Made by a program: the position numbers and the translations under genes
Source of the DNA: Candidatus Firestoneibacteriota bacterium
GTDB lineage: Bacteria; Oederibacteriota; Muellerivitia; Muellerivitales; Muellerivitaceae
Assembly: GCA_013286205.1 (NCBI GenBank)
Contig: JABDGD010000004.1
Coordinates: 1-64,000, forward strand
DNA: 64,000 bases
Direction of reading: 5' to 3'
Shown: one piece after another, positions 58,241-64,000 of the stretch
Layout of the letters: every line of letters begins with the position of its first letter
Numbering within the stretch: the first letter of the stretch is position 1
Notes under the pieces: model-generated
What the model saw: the letters and a program-made list of their open reading frames with translations, nothing else
The model's database searches: none
Told to the model about the DNA's origin: nothing

Positions 58241-61200
58241 GGCAGCTCCTCCAACCGGTAATAGGCCTTAACCTTTTGATCTTCTTTTTTACGCTTGCCC
58301 CGGTCTTCCATGCCCGTGCCGCAAAGTTTGCGGTAGTCGCAATGCTCGCAGGCTGTTCCCACTGAGGGGAAAAGTCCCTGAGCCACGCCGTCCGCCACCG
58401 TGGTCAACACCTGGTTTAGAATCGGTTTCACCTCGCCCACCGCCTCAGGGTCGAAAGCCACTTTTTTATAATCCCCCCGGCGGGTCATAAAGTCATAGAG
58501 AGCCTGCTTGGAAATTTTTTCGGGATAAAGATGACGCAGCGCCCAAAGATAAAAGGGCAATTGTAGTTTAGTGCCCGCCTTCACGCTGTTCTTCGGGGAT
58601 TGAGAGGAAGTGCCCGTTTTATAATCCACCACCCGAAGGGCTTTTTCATTCGCGGAAATGTCCACCCGGTCCATCCGGCCCTGCAGTTTCAGTTTTTGGC
58701 CGTTGCCCAGTTCAAAGACCACCTCGTTGCCCTTCTCACCGAAAGCCACCTCAAAAGCGAAAGGCGTCCAATCTGGATCCACCAGCACGTCTTTGATGAC
58801 CCCTTGAAGGTCGGAAGTCATTTCCTCTTTTTCCCAATGCCACAATCCCGGCGCGCCGGGTACCCCATTCTTTTCAAACTGGCGGAAAGCTTTTTGGGTT
58901 TCTTCTTCCAAAACTTGTAATCCTTGAGCGACGTCTCTTTGGGCAGCCCATTCTTCTTTGACCCCTCGACTCAGGGTATTTTCCAAAATATCGTGAATCA
59001 AATTGCCTCGGTCCGAGGCTTGAAGCTGAAGAATTTTTTCAGGGTCCGGATAAACCGTCAGGTGCAGAACATAGCGGTAAAAGTAGCGTAGAGGGCAGGC
59101 CGCGAAAGTTTCCAGCCGCGAGGCGGAGATAGAACTGCCATCCAACCCGTGGTTCTCAGCTAACGCCGTCAAAGCCGCGGCGTTGGTCACCATGCCATCA
59201 TGAGCCGTAAAGAAAGGAAGGGCCTGCCGGTTTTTCAAAAGCTCTTTACCCTCAAAATAAAAGGGTATATCCCGGGTGACGGCTAAAGCGGACGAATGAT
59301 TACCCTGACGGGCTTGGCTAACCGACGTGAGCAGCGTTTCCACTGGATTACCGCAAGACGCTAAATCCGGTTTAACCCAGTCATTGACCGTCACCACCTT
59401 CACCAGGTTCTCGGCGTCGCCTAAGCGGCTGACCCGGCGGTTTAAAACCGCTTCAGCGGACTCGAACAGGTAAATGGACGGCGTGCGGGGCGAACCGGTG
59501 GAAGGATTCAAGTGCGGTGCTGTGAGAATGAGGGACTTTTGGGCGCTGCGCACCGCGAGAAGAAACAACATCCGCTCTTCCAGCGCGCTCGCCTGCTTGA
59601 GCGCGATTTGTTCCTCTACCCGGTCGGTGATGAGAAGTCTTTCCTCGTCGAGCAAAAGAGGGTCCTGGCGCACTAAACGGGGAACAAATTTTTCAACCAG
59701 CCCCGGTAATACCGCCACTTCAAAAGACACCCCCCGGGCCTGCATGAGGTCCACTACCTGGGCTCCGCCTTTTTCCAGCTGGCGGGCAGCGCTTTGCTTT
59801 TGCTCCAGCATGGCGCTGAGCAATTCTTTAAGATCATCCGCGGTCAGATTTAATTTAAAAGACGCGCTCAAGAGCGACAAAGACTCCAAGACCGCCGCCA
59901 CTTCTTTGCGTTGGTCGGAGACTTGAAGAAATTTTTCTAAAAAGATTTTGAGCAGCGAGACCTGCCCGCCCCAGCCTTTTTCTTTGAGGAACTGAGCGCG
60001 GGCGTTAAAAAGACGGCCCAGCGCTTTTTCAAAAGCCATGGAAGCCTGCAGGGCTTCCGACGCGGGCGAATCTTCATCCTCTTCAGCATTGTGTCTTTGT
60101 TTTTGCTCGCGCCAGGCCAGAAGCCGGGCGATCCATTCTTGCTCCCCCTCGACGACCCTGGCCTCACGGCTGATCACATCCCAGGAAGAGGGATTCCAGT
60201 CCTCCGCGCCCAGGTCAAACCCTTCGGGGTTCAAGCAGGGACAAGAAAGTAAATTGATGGTGGTATCCCGCGAAAAATCGCCTGTAAAACCGTCGAGCAG
60301 TAAGAGCAGGGCTTTCGCCTCAGTAGATTCGAGCAAAGGAGCCGGCAGACTTTTAGACAGCGGAACACCCTCGGTTTGAAAAGCGTGAGGCATGAGTTTG
60401 CGATAAGTAGCCGTCTCTCTTAAAACGACCGCGCAGTCCGAGAGAAAAACATTCTGCCGGTCCGCTTCCTGCAGCAGCACCCGGGCGATCTCCTGCGCTT
60501 CTCGCGGCTCTCCCGGGCAAAGAATAATTTGGCAGTCCGTAGAGGCCTCTACCGTTAATACATCGGACGAAGCGGAGTCTTGAAAGAGTTTCTCTTGCAA
60601 ACGTTGGCGCGGGCTTTGCCCCAACGAGACCCAACGGCTTTCTTTTTGAACTTTGCCCAAACTTTTGGCCCATTGAACAAAAGGTTTGGCATATTCAAAA
60701 ACTGGGCTCTCTTCATAGGGAATAAACCAATGGCTCTCGCCCGCCGCGCTGAGGTGGCCCAACACTTTCTTTTGCACCGCTGAGGCGTCATAAAATCCAT
60801 AAACCCAAACCACTCCCTGACTCACCGGGCTCTCAAGAACTTTAAAGTAAGTATCTTCCCGGTCCAGCCAGCGGCCTTTCTTTTTCCAATCCTCGTAAGC
60901 CTTGAATAACCCGGCGAATTCTTTGAGTTTGGAACCCAGCCTGGTTTGTTTGGCTTTGGTCAGCCGGGCGGCGTGAGCTGTTAAACTTTCGGCGGTATAG
61001 AGGCCTTCTTTTAATTCACTGAGAGTGGCCCGCAGGGCGTGATAAAAGCCCGGCGTCTGACTGACCGAACCGAAGGAACGGCTTTTGGCGAGCAGAGACT
61101 TCGTCGCTTCTTTAAGAACAAGGGGAACGAGCACATCGGGCAGATTTTGAAAATCTTCCGTGACCGCTTTTTCTTCCGCGATGGCTTCCATGTAATGGCG

Positions 61201-61398
61201 GAGCGTGTGCACTTCGAGATTAAAAAGATTCTGCCCCTTTTCGGTGAGAACCTTTCGTAAGTGGCCCACCAGCAGAAAATTGGGAACGAGAACCGTGACC
61301 TTCTCAAATGGGTTCTTTTGGCGGAAAGCCTGGAAGCTTTGGAGCAGTTGTTCTTCCAAAAAAGGCTGATAGGGACCCAAATAAAGGGAAAAACTCAC
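58237..61398 (-). CDS. addB: AddB-like nuclease/helicase subunit
   Basis: 1053-residue partner of AddA. The N-terminal UvrD-like region lacks a clear Walker A motif (it begins LYLGPYQPFLEEQ), so it may not hydrolyse ATP. The C-terminal nuclease domain has RVVDYKTGTSSQ and four iron-sulfur cysteines: one in FAACPLRYFYRY, three in TACEHCDYRKLCGTG, as in AddB. Overlap with addA means tight coupling. The gene stands directly upstream of addA, the usual order. Confidence 0.9.
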   Translation of the reverse strand: MSFSLYLGPYQPFLEEQLLQSFQAFRQKNPFEKVTVLVPNFLLVGHLRKVLTEKGQNLFNLEVHTLRHYMEAIAEEKAVTEDFQNLPDVLVPLVLKEATKSLLAKSRSFGSVSQTPGFYHALRATLSELKEGLYTAESLTAHAARLTKAKQTRLGSKLKEFAGLFKAYEDWKKKGRWLDREDTYFKVLESPVSQGVVWVYGFYDASAVQKKVLGHLSAAGESHWFIPYEESPVFEYAKPFVQWAKSLGKVQKESRWVSLGQSPRQRLQEKLFQDSASSDVLTVEASTDCQIILCPGEPREAQEIARVLLQEADRQNVFLSDCAVVLRETATYRKLMPHAFQTEGVPLSKSLPAPLLESTEAKALLLLLDGFTGDFSRDTTINLLSCPCLNPEGFDLGAEDWNPSSWDVISREARVVEGEQEWIARLLAWREQKQRHNAEEDEDSPASEALQASMAFEKALGRLFNARAQFLKEKGWGGQVSLLKIFLEKFLQVSDQRKEVAAVLESLSLLSASFKLNLTADDLKELLSAMLEQKQSAARQLEKGGAQVVDLMQARGVSFEVAVLPGLVEKFVPRLVRQDPLLLDEERLLITDRVEEQIALKQASALEERMLFLLAVRSAQKSLILTAPHLNPSTGSPRTPSIYLFESAEAVLNRRVSRLGDAENLVKVVTVNDWVKPDLASCGNPVETLLTSVSQARQGNHSSALAVTRDIPFYFEGKELLKNRQALPFFTAHDGMVTNAAALTALAENHGLDGSSISASRLETFAACPLRYFYRYVLHLTVYPDPEKILQLQASDRGNLIHDILENTLSRGVKEEWAAQRDVAQGLQVLEEETQKAFRQFEKNGVPGAPGLWHWEKEEMTSDLQGVIKDVLVDPDWTPFAFEVAFGEKGNEVVFELGNGQKLKLQGRMDRVDISANEKALRVVDYKTGTSSQSPKNSVKAGTKLQLPFYLWALRHLYPEKISKQALYDFMTRRGDYKKVAFDPEAVGEVKPILNQVLTTVADGVAQGLFPSVGTACEHCDYRKLCGTGMEDRGKRKKEDQKVKAYYRLEELP

Positions 61399-61504
61399 GA
61401 AATATTCCTTCTCAGAAGAACGGGGGTTTCATTCACGATGGGTCATTATTATAATCAGTTTCTCGCTGGTGAAGAAACTTTCACCGGTCATTAAAGGACT
61501 CGAA

Positions 61505-62350
61505 ATGCCTCGTGAAATTCAAATCGCTAACGCCGCCGGATTTTGCTTCGGCGTAAAAAAAGCCATCCAAAAAGCCGAAACGCTGGAGAAGGCCTTTATC
61601 TTCGGTTCTCTTATTCATAACCCGCAGGAAGTCGCCCGTTTAGCTTCTCTTAATAAGAAGATCGTTCATAAGCTGGAAGACGTGGAAGACAACCGGGTGG
61701 TCATTACGGCCCACGGTTTAGATATCAATGTCATCGGCCAGATGAAGCAAAAGGGGTTGGAGATTGTGGATACCACCTGTCCACTGGTGACCAAGATTTA
61801 TAACGAGGGCCTCAAGCTGGAATCACAGGGCTTACAGATTGTCATTGTCGGCGACCCCAAACACGTAGAAGTCAAAGGTATCGCCAGCCGCATGAAGAAT
61901 CCCATCATTATTTATCACGAAGAAGACCTCGTGAACGTGCCTGAAGGCGCTAAGGTCGGCGTGGTCTGCCAAAGTACCCTTTTAATGGAAAAGTTCGACA
62001 AGTTCGTGAATCTACTCAAAGCCCGCTGTGCTGAAGTTATCCCGGTCAATACCATCTGCAAACCCACTAAAGACCGCCAGACTTCCGCCGCCGCCCTCTC
62101 TAAACAAATGGAAATCATGATTGTTATTGGGGGCCGCAACTCCAGCAATACCCATAAGCTCGCGGATACCTGCAAAATGAACCTGCCGAATGATACTTAC
62201 CACATTGAAACAGCCCAGGAAATGGAATCCAAATGGTTCGAGGGCAAAACCAAGGTGGGCATCACCGCCGGCGCTTCTACCCCGGATTATTTAATTGAAG
62301 AAGTGATCGCTAAGATCCGTACCTACGATGAGCTGGTGCCTGTTTCTTAA
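61505..62350 (+). CDS. ispH: 4-hydroxy-3-methylbut-2-enyl diphosphate reductase
   Basis: 281-residue [4Fe-4S] enzyme making IPP and DMAPP in the last step of the MEP pathway. Cluster cysteines: NAAGFCFGV (Cys14), VDTTCPLV, and NTICKPTKDRQ. Substrate motifs KHVEVKG and GGRNSSNTHKLAD. The ATG at 61505 has AAAGGA upstream and starts the family sequence; an upstream ATG at 61469 is unlikely. It supplies the precursors for hpnCDE. Confidence 0.95.
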   Translation: MPREIQIANAAGFCFGVKKAIQKAETLEKAFIFGSLIHNPQEVARLASLNKKIVHKLEDVEDNRVVITAHGLDINVIGQMKQKGLEIVDTTCPLVTKIYNEGLKLESQGLQIVIVGDPKHVEVKGIASRMKNPIIIYHEEDLVNVPEGAKVGVVCQSTLLMEKFDKFVNLLKARCAEVIPVNTICKPTKDRQTSAAALSKQMEIMIVIGGRNSSNTHKLADTCKMNLPNDTYHIETAQEMESKWFEGKTKVGITAGASTPDYLIEEVIAKIRTYDELVPVS

Positions 62351-62403
62351 CACCGGCCTTGAGGGCTGATCCCCGCTTAACTAAAATTTTCACCCTAAAA
62401 TAA

Positions 62404-62436
62404 AAAAGCCCGCGTCCCCAAAGGGAGCGGGCTTTT
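62404..62436. terminator. Bidirectional terminator
   Basis: A 10-bp stem aaaagcccgc / gcgggctttt between the convergent ispH and LysM lipoprotein genes. Confidence 0.88.
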
Positions 62437-62449
62437 ACACATCAGTCGA

Positions 62450-62842
62450 TCAGAAGTAATCGATCGGCAATTTGGCGCGCGGTTTCGCGTGCTTTTGATA
62501 CTTACCGGTTTCGCTGGCAAGGCCACGGGCGTTTTTCACTTCGGCGTCCGAAACCGTCTTATGCACTTCAAAATCTTGCTGGGGATAGATTAAATCTGGA
62601 TCTTGAATCTTGTCGCGGTTGGACTTGAAGAGCAAAGGCCATTGGAAAGAATCGCCATAAACGCTGGAGCGGCCGGCAATATCCCAAAGAGTGTCATGCG
62701 GCTTCACCGTATAGTGAATAACCTTGTCTTGAACCGGAGCTTCCGTGGGTTCTGTTTTCGTTTCAACCTTTTTGGCACCGCAGCTGACTAACAAAGCGGA
62801 ACCCAAAAATAAGGCGGAAATAAAGAGAAGTGACTTTTTCAT
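62450..62842 (-). CDS. LysM-domain lipoprotein
   Basis: 130 residues. Signal peptide ending in a lipobox (LVSC, Cys21), a Lys/Glu/Thr linker, then a LysM-like domain (IHYTVKPHDTLWDIAGRSSVYGD then LIYPQQDFEV). LysM binds peptidoglycan glycan chains, so this may link the outer membrane to the wall. A cluster of basic residues forms the C-terminal tail. It stands alone. Confidence 0.85.
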   Translation of the reverse strand: MKKSLLFISALFLGSALLVSCGAKKVETKTEPTEAPVQDKVIHYTVKPHDTLWDIAGRSSVYGDSFQWPLLFKSNRDKIQDPDLIYPQQDFEVHKTVSDAEVKNARGLASETGKYQKHAKPRAKLPIDYF

Positions 62843-63116
62843 AGCGTAGCTCCTTAAAAGATGGCTTTAGTTTTATCCCGATTGATGACAAAACGCAATG
62901 CTTCTCGGCACTTATCTTAACCATAGTATTTTTGATACCACACGAAAAGGAGCCTCAAAATAGGGGTTTCATCGCCAAGTAAAACGTCTTTCCCACTCTT
63001 CTATAAATTTAACTTTAGCCCCCAAATTCACAGTGATAATCTAGAAGTACGAAGAATTACTAACAACCCACTTTTGTCCGCTTGAAATACGGCTCGAATC
63101 CTTACCGAGGAGACCT
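62843..63116. other. Divergent spacer before the last gene
   Basis: About 270 bases between the LysM lipoprotein gene and the last gene. No RNA, repeat or clear promoter is recognised; only the GAGGAG ribosome site at its right end stands out. Confidence 0.45.
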
Positions 63117-64000
63117 ATGGAGCATTTTCAAGCCCCACCTATACCTGACTCTCAAAAAAAGTTCATGTCGCAATTAGCGCACGATTTTCGCGCGGCGATC
63201 AGCTATGTGTCCTTCTATCCCGTAAACAGTTCCTTTGTGACCCAATCCGTTCAAAAACTGCATAAAGATTTTCAAAAAATACTCCACTACGTACAGCCTT
63301 TGTACATTCACCTGGAGGATGAAAAAATCTTCATCAATGATTTCGCCCTGTCGCCTTTGGATGATGTGCTGCGCCTTTTTCAAAACCGCGACATTCACGG
63401 CGTGGAAATTATGAAGGATATTTCTCTTCAGGAACTCACCGCGTGGCTGCAGGTCATTACTTTCCCCTTTGATGAAAACATTCAAAGTTTTGAGCAAAAT
63501 AAAAAAACTAATATTAGACCTTTCAATAAAAAAACTGCCGAACCAATGGCTGAGGTTGAAGAGCTTTTAGATATTTCAGAAGACTCTTTGCGGGGTTCGT
63601 CCACGCTGGATAGCACGCGGACGATTGAACCCGCGGACGCTTCAGGACAAAATCATCAGGCTTTACTGGGCTTTGTGGCGGAGGCCTGGCAGTTTTCTCA
63701 AATTCAACGGCGAACCCTGGGCGCCACCACCGAAATGTCCCATCTCTTAGAGACTTTCGATCAGCTTTTTAACCGTTTACTGGATCGCATGGAAAAGTCA
63801 TCGCCTGACTTTAAGAATATTTGCGCCTGGTTTAAAAACCCAACCGGCGACTTCTTGGCTGAAGGCGCGGCCACTTCCATGTATCCCTTATTAGAGATCG
63901 CGGTTAGAAACGGCTGGCCTTCCGTGTTGTTTGACCCCGCTACTGAGGGTTTGGTGAATGACTGCCTCACCCATTGGGGCAATAACAATCAACAGGACCT
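63117..64000 (+). CDS. Large helical protein, cut by window end
   Basis: The frame opens at ATG 63117 with GAGGAG five bases upstream and stays open to the end of the window (~295 residues seen). The N-terminal ~120 residues (FRAAISYVSFYPVNSSFVTQ, LYIHLEDEKIFINDFALSP) have a YP...H-like motif often found before HEAT repeats in large bacterial proteins. A low-complexity acidic stretch follows, then helices (LLGFVAEAWQFSQIQRRTL). The 3' end is missing and the function cannot be stated. Confidence 0.7.
   Translation, partial: MEHFQAPPIPDSQKKFMSQLAHDFRAAISYVSFYPVNSSFVTQSVQKLHKDFQKILHYVQPLYIHLEDEKIFINDFALSPLDDVLRLFQNRDIHGVEIMKDISLQELTAWLQVITFPFDENIQSFEQNKKTNIRPFNKKTAEPMAEVEELLDISEDSLRGSSTLDSTRTIEPADASGQNHQALLGFVAEAWQFSQIQRRTLGATTEMSHLLETFDQLFNRLLDRMEKSSPDFKNICAWFKNPTGDFLAEGAATSMYPLLEIAVRNGWPSVLFDPATEGLVNDCLTHWGNNNQQD

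Overview
The window comes from the chromosome of an uncultured, Gram-negative-type bacterium. Lipoproteins with lipoboxes, squalene/hopanoid-lipid genes, AddAB recombination genes and an IspH enzyme support a diderm bacterial genome. GC content looks close to 50%. Shine-Dalgarno sites (AGGAGG-like) are clear, and TTG/GTG starts are fairly common. The phylum cannot be fixed from this sequence. The mix (fused GcvPA-GcvPB, many lone GT-C membrane enzymes, abundant AT-rich intergenic repeats) resembles little-cultured candidate phyla, but that is only an impression.

Layout. 0-2 kb: DNA repair glycosylase tag and a DUF4403 lipoprotein. 2-3.6 kb: two related membrane proteins. 3.6-9.1 kb: a glycine-cleavage operon read leftwards, gcvT-DinB-GrpB-gcvH-gcvP, in which gcvP joins the two bacterial half-subunits in one chain. 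9.2-13.3 kb: a disturbed region with a tiny flagellar-rod-like gene, a Fic protein, a decayed partial copy of the rod-like gene, two frameshifted genes, and a cluster of repeats made of a constant 16-base head followed by a hairpin of variable sequence. 13.3-21.8 kb: a defence island read leftwards. It holds HEPN, MazG-like and nuclease-DUF2075 helicase genes; then GHKL(MORC-like) ATPase, DNA methyltransferase and AAA-TOPRIM(OLD-like) genes; then an XRE controller and an SRA-HNH nuclease. 22-27 kb: a ParB-like protein with an unusual membrane tail, two probable toxin-antitoxin pairs and release factor 3. 27-31 kb: an ABC-2 exporter, a GT-C type membrane glycosyltransferase and two zinc-ribbon microproteins.

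31.3-38.7 kb is housekeeping: lpdA, a lipoate/octanoate ligase-like protein and an A-type Fe-S carrier (all needed for lipoylated GcvH), a YfcE-like protein that has lost most metal ligands, nadE, DUF2225, a QueD-like enzyme, an SRAP protein and tRNA-Val(CAC). 39-40.6 kb is a compact MerR-arsC-aquaporin arsenic cassette with a textbook MerR promoter and a 43-residue Cys-rich peptide gene facing away from it. 40.7-43.8 kb is hpnC-hpnD-hpnE (farnesyl diphosphate to squalene). 43.8-55 kb carries three more GT-C paralogues (two in tandem from a recent duplication), an acyltransferase, another large membrane protein and a zinc/cation CDF exporter. 55-61.4 kb is addA-addB; 61.5-64 kb has ispH, a LysM lipoprotein and a gene cut by the window end.

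Functionally, gcvTHP with lpdA, the lipoyl transferase and the Fe-S carrier form one biochemical system spread over two loci. ispH feeds isoprenoids to hpnCDE. The GT-C enzymes and the acyltransferase probably act together on envelope glycans. The most promising parts for new biology are the layered defence island and the constant-head/variable-hairpin repeat family, one copy of which lies in frame inside a flavin reductase gene.
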